Positions 27,194 to 36,720 are shown, counted from the first letter of the stretch. The stretch: DNA of 64,000 bases from Mucilaginibacter sp. (GCF_028288225.1 NZ_JAQBOC010000054.1:1-64000), one strand, 5' to 3'. The notes: generated from the sequence alone by a model not told the origin. Translations and numbers: made by a program.

Positions 27194-27970
27194 TTAAAAA
27201 ATACTCCTGTTAGCCCCACCATCAACTTGTATGGTTGTACCGCTAATATAAGCAGCTTGCTCTGATGCCAGGAAGGTAACCAGTGCAGCCAGTTCCTCAG
27301 GTTTGCCTATACGACCCAGGGGAATATTCTTAGCTTTTTCTTTAAGACCTTCTTCCGGATCGATGCCTTGAGGGATGGTATGTTTCAGCCTGTCGGTAAG
27401 GATCATGCCGGGTGCAACGTTATTTACGGTGATGTTATAAGGACCAAATTCATCGGCCATTAATTTAGCCATACCAACAACCCCCATCCGCATACTGGTT
27501 GATAGCACCGAGCTTGCCAGCACCGCCTTTACCGACCCACTGATGATGTTAATAATACGCCCGCTACCGGTTTTCTGCATGTGCGGCAATACCAGTCTGC
27601 TGGCACGGGCAAAGCTAAGCAGGTTAAGCTCAAAGGCCTTTTGCCAGGCAGCATCATCAAAATTTTCGAACTTATTAAACGGCGGACCACCGGCATTGTT
27701 CAGTAAAATATCTATCCGTCCAAACTTAGCGGCAGCTTGCTCAATAAAGTTTTTGATCTCATCACCATTGGATACATCAACCGGCATAGCAACAACTTCA
27801 TTGCCTGTAAGCTTTTGGATCTCTGCAGCAGTTTTATTAAGCTCTGCCTCATCGCGCGAGCCAATAATAACTTTAGCGCCTTCGGCAGATAATGATGCAG
27901 CTATGGCTTTGCCAAGGCCTTTACTGGCGGCGAGCACGATTGCTACTTTATTGGTGAGTTGTAGATTCAT
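27194..27970 (-). CDS. Atypical SDR-family protein (BKR-like, lacks catalytic Tyr/Lys)
   Basis: 258 residues with a clear Rossmann short-chain dehydrogenase fold: NAGGPP at 92-97, ISGS at 143-146, NNVAPGMILTDR, C-terminal YISGTTIQVDGG. The active site is abnormal. The YxxxK motif is replaced by S157 and R161 (LSTSMRMGVVG), and the N-terminal TGxxxGxG motif reads AASKGLG at 14-20. This matches the known BKR-like SDR subgroup (NAGGPP proteins) that lacks the usual tetrad. Electron transfer by the standard mechanism is therefore doubtful, and annotation as 3-oxoacyl-ACP reductase would overstate it. Next to, but not overlapping, the VapBC pair on the same strand. Confidence 0.85.
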   Translation of the reverse strand: MNLQLTNKVAIVLAASKGLGKAIAASLSAEGAKVIIGSRDEAELNKTAAEIQKLTGNEVVAMPVDVSNGDEIKNFIEQAAAKFGRIDILLNNAGGPPFNKFENFDDAAWQKAFELNLLSFARASRLVLPHMQKTGSGRIINIISGSVKAVLASSVLSTSMRMGVVGMAKLMADEFGPYNITVNNVAPGMILTDRLKHTIPQGIDPEEGLKEKAKNIPLGRIGKPEELAALVTFLASEQAAYISGTTIQVDGGANRSIF

Positions 27971-27988
27971 GGTATAAGTAGAATAGAA

Positions 27989-28393
27989 TTAGATTATCCA
28001 GTTCTCAGTTTGCAAACCTTCAATCCGGTTAAATTCTTTTAAATTGTTTGTTACTAAAACTGCATTAAGGCTAAGCGCATGTGCACCTATTAACATATCC
28101 AACGGGCCAATCGTTCTTCCCGCTTTTTCTAGTTGAGCTCTTATTTTACCATAAGGAATGGTTGCATCATAATCAAATTGAAGTATCTCTAATGGGATTA
28201 AAAAGTTTTGGAGCGCATTATTAGCCTTCTCCGGAAAAGAACTTTTATTTATACCGTATTGCAGTTCGGCAATGGTTATAGATGAAACACCGACTGCCCC
28301 TATTTCAAGTGATTGAAATCGCTTAAAAACTTCGATTGGTTTCTTTTTAATAAGATAGATACAAATGTTTGTATCAAGCAAATAAGTAATCAC
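27989..28393 (-). CDS. vapC: VapC-type PIN-domain toxin (RNase)
   Basis: 134 residues. A PIN-domain endoribonuclease with the acidic metal-binding set at D7 (YLLDTNICIYLI), E43 (ITIAELQYGI) and D99 (GPLDMLIGAHAL). The C-terminal VTNNLKEFNRI (N116-N117) is usual for VapC. It is predicted to cleave tRNA or rRNA when freed from its antitoxin. The start is GTG at 28393, overlapping the antitoxin's TGA by four bases (GTGA), which indicates translational coupling. Confidence 0.9.
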   Translation of the reverse strand: MITYLLDTNICIYLIKKKPIEVFKRFQSLEIGAVGVSSITIAELQYGINKSSFPEKANNALQNFLIPLEILQFDYDATIPYGKIRAQLEKAGRTIGPLDMLIGAHALSLNAVLVTNNLKEFNRIEGLQTENWII

Positions 28394-28632
28394 TCGTCAA
28401 AAGTTTCACGCTGTTGTTGATCAGTGGGTTGGTTCCTGTTTTCCATAAAATCATCTGGAAATTCATTCGTAGCGTCAATCATGCTTTTCCATGCATCATG
28501 ATAAGGAATTATGTAAATAACATTTCCTGTTTTCTTCATGTACACTTTATCATCATCAATCTTAAATTTCTCCGGGATTTTTATATCCTGAAAATTATTT
28601 TGGATTTCAATATCGACTACTTCAAATGACAT
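28390..28632 (-). CDS. vapB: VapB-type antitoxin (AbrB-like)
   Basis: 80 residues. The N-terminal half has the beta-rich AbrB/MazE-like DNA-binding pattern (IPEKFKIDDDKVYMKKTGNVIYIIP). The C-terminal tail is acidic and disordered (FPDDFMENRNQPTDQQQRET), as expected for the part that wraps the toxin. It lies directly upstream of and overlaps vapC. It should repress its own promoter together with VapC (family knowledge). Confidence 0.85.
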   Translation of the reverse strand: MSFEVVDIEIQNNFQDIKIPEKFKIDDDKVYMKKTGNVIYIIPYHDAWKSMIDATNEFPDDFMENRNQPTDQQQRETFDE

Positions 28633-28713
28633 AATGTTTATAAAACACTAATATACGCGGATTTGTTTAAATGATATGAGCTTCTAAAATAATTAACTTA
28701 ATCAACCACTCTC

Positions 28714-31035
28714 CTAATCGACTAAATCAACTTTTTTCTTAAGCTCCCTTTTTTCTATACTCAATAAAAATGCGGGCAGTAAAGTAAGGTTACTGACCAT
28801 CGCTACCAGCAAAGTTACTGAAAGCAAAATGCCAAGTACCTGTGTACCACCAAAGGTTGATGCTGCAAAGATGCCGAAGCCAAAAAACAGAATCGTTGCA
28901 ATATAGATCATGCTGATGCCTGTTTCGCGGATGGTATCTGAAACTATGGTGGAGATCCTTTTGTTTGTGCTTTTTAGTTCCTGCCGGTAACGAGTAATAA
29001 AATAAATAGTTTGATCAGACGAGATTCCCATCGCTATGCTAAAAATAAGTATGCTCGATGGTTTTAGCGGGATGCCGAAAAAGCCCATAATACCTGCCGT
29101 AATAATCAATGGGATCAAGTTTGGCAGCAGGGAGACGGCAATCATTTTTATCCCCCTGAATAAGATCCACATTACACAGGCTATTAAAAATATGGCCCAT
29201 GCAAGGCTCTCGTACAGGTTTTTAACCATGTAGTTTGCTCCTTTTATAAATATAATGCTCGACCCTGTTAACTCCACATGATACTTTTTAGGATTAAATA
29301 TAGAATCGATCCCCGGCTGCAGATCAGCTAAAATCTTATTCATCTTGTTCGATCCTACATCAATCATCTCGAAAGTAATCCTCGTAAACTGGCGGGTGCT
29401 ATCTAAATAGTTGCGCAGCATATCGCTGCTTTTGCCTGAGTTACCTGCATAGCTTAAAATAAAGCCCTGCTCCATTCCGACTGGTAAACGGTAATAGGCC
29501 GGGTTGCCCCCATAAAATGACTGGGTTAAAAATTTCAGCCCCTGTGTTAACGATAATGAACGGCTAAACTCCGGCTTTGACGAAATCAGTTCCTCCAGTT
29601 TTTCAACCTTACGGATAACCGTATTATTCATAACACCATTTTTTCTTTTGGTATCGATACTTACCTCCAGCGGCAAAACGCCTTTAAAGTTGGCTTCATA
29701 AAACCGAAGGTCGGCCAAAGTATTATTTGATTTGGGTAAGTCATCAACAACATAACCGTTTACGTTTATCCTGCTTACACCATAAGCGCATATAATTACA
29801 AGTATTATAGTTGTGGTATAAATTGCTTTGCGATGGTTATGTACAACATAGTCCAGCTGTTCTAAAATTCCCTGTATCAGCCTGCGGTCTTTTATTTTGC
29901 TCTGCCTCACCTTTGGGTCTGGCAAATAACTGAATATAATAGGCACCAGTATAATGCTTAAGGCAAAAGTTACCATAATACTGGTTGATGCCACCAGGCC
30001 AAACTGAATAAGCAGCTCGCTATTGGTAAAACACAGCACGCCAAAACCTATAGCCGTAGTAACATTGGCAATAAAAGTGGTGATACCTACTTTTTCGATA
30101 GTTGTATACAGCGCCTGCATTTTATTGCCGGTTAAGCCGTATTCGTAATAATATTTATTTAAGATTAGCACACTGTTTGGTATGCCAATAATTACCACCA
30201 ATGGCGGCATGATCCCTGTAAGGATAGTAATTTCATAATGCATTAAATACAGGATGCCCAGGCTCCAGGTAACACCCAGCAATACCACCGCAATAGGGAA
30301 TAACACCGCGTAAAAAGACCGGAATACCAATATCAGGATTATAGATGTGATCAATAATGACAGCCCCAGGAACAGCGAAAACTCGTTCTTTATCAGATCG
30401 CCGGCTACGGTGCGGATCAGCGGCAAGCCTGAATAGTGAATATGGATGTCGTGTTTTTGTTCAAACTGCTTGCCGTACTTTAATATGGTATTTAAAATAG
30501 GCACACGTTTAGGAGTGTTCATTATTTTGCCATCAAAACTAATGGCCATTAAGGTTGACTGGCCATCATCACTTAAAACAAGGCCTTTATAAAATGGCAG
30601 GGAAAGAAAATGTTGCTTTACACTGTCAGCAGCTTTATCAGTTGTAAGCAAATTGGGTATAAGGGGCTTTATCACATACTTATGCTGCAGCGTATCCTTA
30701 ATAATATCATATACATTGGCTACCGAAATAACGCCATTAATTCCTTTTATCTTTTTTACGGTATTGGCTATAGTGTACCAATCGTTATAAACATCTTTAT
30801 CAAATATTTTTGGCGATTTAAAACCTATCACCATGGTGTTGGCATCCTGCCCAAACATTTTTTTAAACTGCAAGTAGCGGATGTAAGCAGAATCTGTTAC
30901 CGGCAGCACCTTTCCGCCGTTAAAAGTTATGCGTACCTTACTTGCCTGGTAACCCATAAAAAGGCTCGACAAAACGATGAGGCCTAATATCAGGAGCCGG
31001 TTTTTTAATATAAGATCAGCAAGCTTTTTCCACAT
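28714..31035 (-). CDS. MMPL/RND-family exporter
   Basis: 773 residues from the ATG at 31035 (MWKKLADLILKNR); a GTG three codons upstream is an alternative. It has the duplicated RND plan: one helix, a large exported loop (about 40-210), five helices, then the repeat with a second loop (about 430-600) and five more helices. Sequences include GLSLLITSIILILVFRSFYA and the C-terminal IFSIAMGISSDQTIYFITRY, the conserved proton-relay segment. About 12 helices in all. This single-chain class exports lipids or hydrophobic compounds without an obvious adaptor. No partner gene in the vicinity. Confidence 0.88.
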   Translation of the reverse strand: MWKKLADLILKNRLLILGLIVLSSLFMGYQASKVRITFNGGKVLPVTDSAYIRYLQFKKMFGQDANTMVIGFKSPKIFDKDVYNDWYTIANTVKKIKGINGVISVANVYDIIKDTLQHKYVIKPLIPNLLTTDKAADSVKQHFLSLPFYKGLVLSDDGQSTLMAISFDGKIMNTPKRVPILNTILKYGKQFEQKHDIHIHYSGLPLIRTVAGDLIKNEFSLFLGLSLLITSIILILVFRSFYAVLFPIAVVLLGVTWSLGILYLMHYEITILTGIMPPLVVIIGIPNSVLILNKYYYEYGLTGNKMQALYTTIEKVGITTFIANVTTAIGFGVLCFTNSELLIQFGLVASTSIMVTFALSIILVPIIFSYLPDPKVRQSKIKDRRLIQGILEQLDYVVHNHRKAIYTTTIILVIICAYGVSRINVNGYVVDDLPKSNNTLADLRFYEANFKGVLPLEVSIDTKRKNGVMNNTVIRKVEKLEELISSKPEFSRSLSLTQGLKFLTQSFYGGNPAYYRLPVGMEQGFILSYAGNSGKSSDMLRNYLDSTRQFTRITFEMIDVGSNKMNKILADLQPGIDSIFNPKKYHVELTGSSIIFIKGANYMVKNLYESLAWAIFLIACVMWILFRGIKMIAVSLLPNLIPLIITAGIMGFFGIPLKPSSILIFSIAMGISSDQTIYFITRYRQELKSTNKRISTIVSDTIRETGISMIYIATILFFGFGIFAASTFGGTQVLGILLSVTLLVAMVSNLTLLPAFLLSIEKRELKKKVDLVD

Positions 31036-31178
31036 CGTTTTCACTGATGATTTTCAGGTGGGCAAAACTACGAGATTATGTGCAGATTTGTAGTTTGAAT
31101 TTGAAGATGTGAGAATTAGATGATTACCCGGTTTGAAAATGTGGTGATCTGATAATTTGAAGACTATAACGTTAATAC

Positions 31179-31547
31179 ATGAAAAAATTAATACGCAGCT
31201 TTGGTTATGCATTTAAAGGAGTGGCTTATGCTACAACAAGTCAGCTAAATTTCAGGATCCATTTGGTGGCGACTGCATTGGCTTTGCTGCTGGGCTACTT
31301 TCTGCATATTGCTGCCGGCGAATGGCAATGGCTTATGCTTTGCATTACCATTGTGCTGGTTACCGAAATATTTAATACCATGATTGAGACCCTTGTAGAC
31401 CTGGTATCGCCTGGCTACAATGAAAAGGCGGGCCGCATAAAAGATATGAGCGCAGGGGCCGTAGTTATTGCCGCCGCGTTTGCTTTTATAACCGGGATCA
31501 TCATCTTTCTGCCTAAAGTATTATTGCTGATAAACCATGCTGCATAA
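31179..31547 (+). CDS. dgkA: Diacylglycerol/undecaprenol kinase family protein
   Basis: 122 residues with three hydrophobic helices. The conserved kinase motif EIFNTMIETLVDLVSP followed by AGRIKDMSAGAVVIAA gives the catalytic Glu and the metal/ATP-binding residues of the DgkA family. In Gram-positives the orthologue phosphorylates undecaprenol; in enterobacteria, diacylglycerol. Which applies here is open. Its stop overlaps the recO start by 11 bp, so the two are translationally coupled. Confidence 0.9.
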   Translation: MKKLIRSFGYAFKGVAYATTSQLNFRIHLVATALALLLGYFLHIAAGEWQWLMLCITIVLVTEIFNTMIETLVDLVSPGYNEKAGRIKDMSAGAVVIAAAFAFITGIIIFLPKVLLLINHAA

Positions 31548-32262
31548 AACCCGTGGCATAGTATTTAAAACTACCGACTATGGTGAAAGCAGCATAGTTG
31601 TACAGGTTTTTACTGAAAAATTCGGACTGCAGTCATACATGGTTAATGGCGCTAAAAAGCCTAAAGCCAAAATTAGCCGGAACATGCTGCAGCCGCTGCA
31701 CTTGCTTGATATGGTGGTGTACCATAAAGAAACAGGCAACGTACAGCGGATAAAAGAACTTAAGACCTCGCCCATGCTCCTAACTATCCCCTATGATGTT
31801 ATTAAGAGCAGTATGGCGATGTTTTTAAACGAGGTGTTGTATAAGGCTGTTAAGCAACAATCAGCAGATGAGCAACTGTTTGAATTTGTGTTTAGCGCTA
31901 TCGAGTGGCTTGATAACCAAACCGAAGGACTTGCCAACTTTCATTTACTTTTTTTGATCAGGCTTACCCGTTACCTGGGCTTTTACCCCGACCGTTACCT
32001 TGCCGGCGAGGCAGATTATTTTGATTTAAAAAATGGTGTTTTCAGCAAGTACAAGCCTGATAGTATTTTATATCTGTCGCCGCCGCATACTCAAAACTTT
32101 ACTGCGCTGCTGCAAAGCACTTTTGAAAGCATTGCCAATGTAAAGCTAAGTAATGACGACCGCCGGTACCTGATCAGTAAGCTATTGGAATATTATGCAA
32201 TGCATATTGAAGGGTTTGGTAATATCAGGTCGCATGAGGTTTTGGAGGAGGTGCTGGGGTGA
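31537..32262 (+). CDS. recO: DNA repair protein RecO
   Basis: 241 residues. An N-terminal OB-fold of about 80 residues (RGIVFKTTDYGESSIVVQVF, GLQSYMVNGAKKPKAKISRN, LQPLHLLDMVVY) is followed by the helical RecO C-terminal domain. The zinc-binding cysteines found in many RecO proteins are absent, as is usual in Bacteroidota. RecO loads RecA on SSB-coated DNA with RecR. It overlaps the kinase gene upstream. Downstream, the accessory region begins within about 160 bp. Confidence 0.92.
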   Translation: MLHKTRGIVFKTTDYGESSIVVQVFTEKFGLQSYMVNGAKKPKAKISRNMLQPLHLLDMVVYHKETGNVQRIKELKTSPMLLTIPYDVIKSSMAMFLNEVLYKAVKQQSADEQLFEFVFSAIEWLDNQTEGLANFHLLFLIRLTRYLGFYPDRYLAGEADYFDLKNGVFSKYKPDSILYLSPPHTQNFTALLQSTFESIANVKLSNDDRRYLISKLLEYYAMHIEGFGNIRSHEVLEEVLG

Positions 32263-32421
32263 AAAAGATTTATCCCTCCCGCCGGTTCAAGCGTCCCGCT
32301 GAACAGGCGGGGGAAGTAAATCTTAGTTCAACACATTATAGAAAATATTAAAAACTGTAGTATGTTTGTTGATAAGCCAATTCTAATTAATTTTTTTTTG
32401 TATAAAACCTAAACAAACACA

Positions 32422-34287
32422 GTGATTATAATAAACAGTATTGAAATTACTAATTTTCGTTCCATCGTTAAACTTGATCGAAAAGTAAACCCGAATCATT
32501 TAAATATAATAGTTGGTCAGAACGATATTGGTAAATCCAATTTTTTAAAGGCCCTAAATCTCTTTTTTAATGGTGAAACCGAAATTGGAGTTCTATTTCG
32601 ATTTGCAGACGATTTTTCCAAATATGCGATAACGCCAAGAAAAAAGGCTGAAGAAATTACGATTAGGCTTGAATTTCAAACTCCAGATCGATTTAAAGAC
32701 AAAGAATCATTAATCTGGACTAAAGTATGGCGAAGGGAAGGTTTATACAAAGATGAGATTAAGACTAAAACAGGTAAACAACCTTCTGGTAGAGGGGGGG
32801 CATTGCAATGGGTAAGAAAGATAATGTATAAATATGTGCCAGCTATAAGGGGTGTAGAATACTTTAATTATTTAATGGGGGATTTACACGATGCGCTAAG
32901 CGAAATGAATCCATTAGCATTTAACGACGCCTCAACGAAATTTATTGAAGGCTTAAAATCTCAAGTTGAAATGTTAGTGGAAAATATTACAACTGAACTG
33001 GGTTACTCAAGTCAGATTGGAATGCCTACCGATTTCAAGCTGCTTTTTTCCACGCTTGATTTTTCACTTAATAAAAGTGGCGCTATGATTTCATTAAACA
33101 AACGGGGTGATGGGATTAAGGCACAACATATCCCAATTATTTTAAAATTTATTGCAACTCATTATAAATCTATAACTGGAAAAGCAATTATTAACCCTGA
33201 TACAATCTGGGGATTCGAGGAGCCTGAGAATAATATGGAAATGGGGAATGCGTTTAAGCTTTCTAAAATATTTGCAAATTTTTCAACTGATTTGCAGATT
33301 TTTATTAATACCCATTCCCCTGCATTTTACTCGTTAGCTAAAGACTTTACAAAACAAACGACTTTATACCTTGCGAAGTCTGAAAATGATATTTCCGGCA
33401 CAACTTTAAGTGTTATAAATGTTGATGATATTCAAATATTTGATAAAGAAGTAGGCATTCTTCCGATTATTTCTGATTATGTTCAAAAAGAGGTGGAACT
33501 AAGGCAGTTGGCGGAAAAAAAGGCAGAAGAATTAAGCAAACTAAAAAGCAATACTAAATATCTTATATTATCTGAGGATAAAGATCTAACTTACTTATCA
33601 AAGCTTTTTGAAATGCAAGGTTTTGATATGAATGTCACCGAATTTGTTTCTTATGAAAGCCGCTCTAATCTTTTGGCAGCAATGCAATCGTGTAAGATCA
33701 AATTAACTGACAAGCCTGACTTAACAGATATTATTTTTCACAGGGACAGTGATGTTTATAATGATGATGAGTTAGATAAGGATAGAGTAAAAGAGCGCTT
33801 GGCTAATCTCAATCAATCGGACAAAATAAAACATCACTTATTCCAAACGCGTGATTATGATATAGAATCCTACTTTATAAATTCGGAACATATTCATTCC
33901 ATCTACCCAGAAGTTAGTATTGAACAAATAGACTTATTGATCAAAGAGGCAACTGATGAAACAAGAGAGAAATCCCTTGATAAGCTTTATACAAAAATTG
34001 ACCAATTTAAAAAAGAGGCTGAAAAAAGGGATGAAGGATATAAATTCAGTTATTCAAATACAATAAAAAAATTAGTGTCATTATATGATGAAAATCCCGA
34101 AAGATATCGATATGGCAAGACAGTATTAGGAGTTTTAATTGGGAAGCTACAATACGGTAGAGGTAACATCAATTTATTGAAAAAAACAGATAAAATATCT
34201 ATTCCTCAATTAATAGAGTTATTAAAAGCACCCGAAATTCAACCTGTGACTGAATTTTCCTTTTCACCATCTGTAATCATTAATTAG
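32422..34287 (+). CDS. OLD-family-like ATP-dependent nuclease (AAA + Toprim)
   Basis: 621 residues with a GTG start (GTGATTATAATAAACAG). The N-terminal ABC/SMC-like ATPase has Walker A GQNDIGKSN at 32-40, and a Walker B/signature region WGFEEPENNME near 265-274. The His loop NTHSPAFYSL is near 297-306. The C-terminal half carries a Toprim-type metal site: LSEDKD near 383-388 and FHRDSD near 438-443. This is the plan of OLD (overcoming lysogenisation defect) endonucleases, found also in the phage-defence proteins GajA and AriA. The codon use is visibly more AT-rich than recO. No UvrD-like partner (GajB) follows; the next genes are a membrane protein and a HEPN protein. Defence function is inferred. 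Confidence 0.82.
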   Translation: MIIINSIEITNFRSIVKLDRKVNPNHLNIIVGQNDIGKSNFLKALNLFFNGETEIGVLFRFADDFSKYAITPRKKAEEITIRLEFQTPDRFKDKESLIWTKVWRREGLYKDEIKTKTGKQPSGRGGALQWVRKIMYKYVPAIRGVEYFNYLMGDLHDALSEMNPLAFNDASTKFIEGLKSQVEMLVENITTELGYSSQIGMPTDFKLLFSTLDFSLNKSGAMISLNKRGDGIKAQHIPIILKFIATHYKSITGKAIINPDTIWGFEEPENNMEMGNAFKLSKIFANFSTDLQIFINTHSPAFYSLAKDFTKQTTLYLAKSENDISGTTLSVINVDDIQIFDKEVGILPIISDYVQKEVELRQLAEKKAEELSKLKSNTKYLILSEDKDLTYLSKLFEMQGFDMNVTEFVSYESRSNLLAAMQSCKIKLTDKPDLTDIIFHRDSDVYNDDELDKDRVKERLANLNQSDKIKHHLFQTRDYDIESYFINSEHIHSIYPEVSIEQIDLLIKEATDETREKSLDKLYTKIDQFKKEAEKRDEGYKFSYSNTIKKLVSLYDENPERYRYGKTVLGVLIGKLQYGRGNINLLKKTDKISIPQLIELLKAPEIQPVTEFSFSPSVIIN

Positions 34288-34455
34288 GAATGATTGAATA
34301 AATTTCCACGGCATTTTTCAAAACCTTATCCCATGCCGACTGAAGCGAAATAAATTGCTTTAATTTTTCAAGCTTACCTGCTCAAAAATAAAATCACCGA
34401 TTTTTCTTTATAACAAATCGAAATAATAATATCACCGAATCTTAATTTTTATAAT

Positions 34456-35091
34456 ATGATACATGTAGCTTGCATAAGTGATTTTCTAAGTTCAAATCAA
34501 GATCACATTTGGTATGCTTTATCCGGTTTAGGTGCTATTGGAACTCTATGTGTCGCGTTTTCCGCTTTAAATACCTGGCGAAAAGAAAAGGAATATGATT
34601 TAGTTATTGAAAACCTTGCAATATGTAATGTAGCAGTTCAATTCATTGCAGCACTACGGTATCCCGCAAGTTCAACTGGTGAAATAAAAAAAGAGTATCA
34701 AGAAGAAATAGATAAACGAGCAATAGACGACCAAAAAAGGAAATCAGCAGCGGAGGAATTATTTATTTACCAATCAAGGCGTGATAGGCAACAAGACCTC
34801 TTTGAAAATATATTAAAATTAAGAGAAAAAAATTGGGCCGTTTATGGTGAGACGCACGACTTCTATTTATTTTTTAATAAAATAGTGGAATTTGACAATG
34901 AAATAAGGATGGCGTATATCCGCTATTACCACGCTATATTGGACAGAGAGGATTATCCTGAAGACGTTTTTAAAGCAATAAGGAAAGAAACCAGGCCGAT
35001 AATGTACTCGAAACTTAGTGATGATGATCCTATTACAAAAGAATTAACCGGTTGGGTTGAAAAATTAAAAAAATATAGAAAAAAACAGTAA
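34456..35091 (+). CDS. Membrane-anchored protein of unknown function in defence-type locus
   Basis: 211 residues. A single hydrophobic helix near residues 18-40 (HIWYALSGLGAIGTLCVAFS) is followed by a charged, helix-rich cytoplasmic domain (NTWRKEKEYDLVIENL, EEIDKRAIDDQKRKSAAEEL, RRDRQQDLFENILKLREKNW). No family was recognised. The layout (one helix plus a coiled-coil-like soluble domain) is seen in membrane effectors and sensors of defence systems, but also in ordinary proteins of this kind. It lies 168 bp after the OLD-like gene on the same strand, and its base composition is similarly AT-rich. Confidence 0.7.
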   Translation: MIHVACISDFLSSNQDHIWYALSGLGAIGTLCVAFSALNTWRKEKEYDLVIENLAICNVAVQFIAALRYPASSTGEIKKEYQEEIDKRAIDDQKRKSAAEELFIYQSRRDRQQDLFENILKLREKNWAVYGETHDFYLFFNKIVEFDNEIRMAYIRYYHAILDREDYPEDVFKAIRKETRPIMYSKLSDDDPITKELTGWVEKLKKYRKKQ

Positions 35092-35170
35092 CGTCTAATT
35101 CAGGCTGCAGAAATGTCTTTAGTTCAAAAAGATTATCCGTGTGTCCAAGCATTTTGCTTGGATAAGATTT

Positions 35171-35269
35171 TAAGCGCCCCGCTTAAATTAAAAACTGGGA
35201 GCTATTATTATATGTAGTGCCAATCAGAACTTCGTTAAAAGTTATTTCGTAATTTAAGCGGGACGCTTA
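35171..35269. repeat. REP-like inverted repeat upstream of HEPN gene
   Basis: Arms 35171-35190 (TAAGCGCCCCGCTTAAATTA) and 35250-35269 are inverted complements with one mismatch. Each arm is also partly self-complementary (TAAGCG...GCTTA), so the region can fold as one long stem or two small hairpins. A related word (AAGCGTCCCGCT) occurs at about 32288-32300 before the OLD-like gene. Confidence 0.65.
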
Positions 35270-35343
35270 ATTTGGGGCATTTAACCGCTTGGGCGGGAAA
35301 TAGCTTACGCATCATTTAAAATTGAATAAAAGTATAAATAAGT

Positions 35344-36720
35344 ATGGATGAAGAATTGCGGCCCTTATTTTGGGATTTTGTAAAAGAATTTTTCGCGATG
35401 GAAAATTCTTTTATGAATAATTTCAGAATATCTCGAATGTACCGTACTGGATATTACATCCAACAAGGAGTAAAAAGAGATGCTCAACAAAAGCAATATT
35501 TAAGCGGAACGATAATAGATCAACCTATTTTTTGCATGGTTATTGCAAATTTTATTTATGAACTGTCCTCCACGAAAAGAATCTATGAATATTTTGCAAA
35601 TAATAAATTATGGATAGAAGATTTTAAATCTTATGAGGAATGTCAAAACTATATTCCCTCTATGATAAGCAAAATTGCCGGAGGATTCTTATTTCGAAAT
35701 TTTGAAATAAACAACTACCAATTTATAGTAACGGAAAGTTCGTTTGATATTGCCTTAAAAGAACTAATTGCCTTCTTTAATCAAGACTTTGTTAGTTACG
35801 ATCAATTTATTCATGTAAAAAAGGTAAGTGGTGACTTGAACGAAGCGATTCTAACTAACCAAGTAAGCCTGGTTCAGGCGGATTACGAGATGGCTAAGTT
35901 TTATTCTATAAATTATTCAAGACCAGAGCCAATTATAGAACTTGAACTATACGAGGGCGATTATCTACTCAAAGTCAAAAGTCAAATTCCTAAGGATTAC
36001 TATACCTTAAAAAAGATTAGGTTATTGCGGGATTACGAGATGTATATACGAGATAAATGGAAATATTTACCAATTTTAGGTATATCGGGCTATCTCGAAT
36101 TAGGTAAAATTATTTTGAATAGTTTTGATTGGCCTATCATGAATTACAGAGTAATTGGGCCTTTCGGAAACGAACATTACCATTTAAAAAATGAGACTAC
36201 GGCAGCCATTACCGATGAAAGGCTGCAACATTTACAATATGCCGCTAATATCATTAGTGACACAGAAAGTTTTAAAGACCTTGACAAGAGAATTTTATAC
36301 TCCATCGAAAGGCTAACTAAGTCTAAAGCTGCAAAAAATATCGACGATCGAGTGGTTGATTTAGCAATAGCTTTTGAATATCTGATTAACACTGAACATA
36401 CTGAAGTGACACTTCAACTTTGTTTGAAAGTTTTGAAATTGCTGGACGACAATAATAAAGATGATAAAGTATTTGATAGTTTGAAGAAATTTTACGCCCT
36501 TAGGAGTAAGGTTGTGCATGGAAATGATAAAATCCCGAATAATGCTTATAATACTTCAATAATTGATTTGGCGGAACTTATCGTTCAGAAAGCTACGCTT
36601 CGCATGATAATATTGAATAAAGTATATTCATTTCCAATTATCGACAAAGCATTGAAAAAAGCAATTTATATATCAAAACCATTATCTGACTTATTGGTTG
36701 AAGCCAACTTGCCAAATTGA
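35344..36720 (+). CDS. Apea-like HEPN domain protein
   Basis: 458 residues, no signal peptide. The first 300 residues are not recognised. The C-terminal region (about 320-440) fits an Apea-like HEPN domain: helices DRVVDLAIAFEYLINTE and LKKFYALRSKVVHGND. The HEPN ribonuclease signature R-x4-H is at R387-H392 (RSKVVH). HEPN proteins with this motif act as RNases in abortive infection and toxin-antitoxin systems. Here the domain follows an OLD-like nuclease and a membrane protein. The long 5' gap (252 bp, with a palindrome) suggests a separate transcript. Confidence 0.75.
   Translation: MDEELRPLFWDFVKEFFAMENSFMNNFRISRMYRTGYYIQQGVKRDAQQKQYLSGTIIDQPIFCMVIANFIYELSSTKRIYEYFANNKLWIEDFKSYEECQNYIPSMISKIAGGFLFRNFEINNYQFIVTESSFDIALKELIAFFNQDFVSYDQFIHVKKVSGDLNEAILTNQVSLVQADYEMAKFYSINYSRPEPIIELELYEGDYLLKVKSQIPKDYYTLKKIRLLRDYEMYIRDKWKYLPILGISGYLELGKIILNSFDWPIMNYRVIGPFGNEHYHLKNETTAAITDERLQHLQYAANIISDTESFKDLDKRILYSIERLTKSKAAKNIDDRVVDLAIAFEYLINTEHTEVTLQLCLKVLKLLDDNNKDDKVFDSLKKFYALRSKVVHGNDKIPNNAYNTSIIDLAELIVQKATLRMIILNKVYSFPIIDKALKKAIYISKPLSDLLVEANLPN

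Noticed and set aside
27194..28632. SDR gene as third member of the VapBC operon
   Set aside because: It is separated by only 18 bp on the same strand, but nothing links an SDR-fold protein to the toxin-antitoxin pair; proximity alone is not enough.
32422..34287. Gabija GajA of a complete GajAB system
   Set aside because: The ATPase/Toprim plan is similar, but the next genes are not a UvrD-like helicase (GajB).
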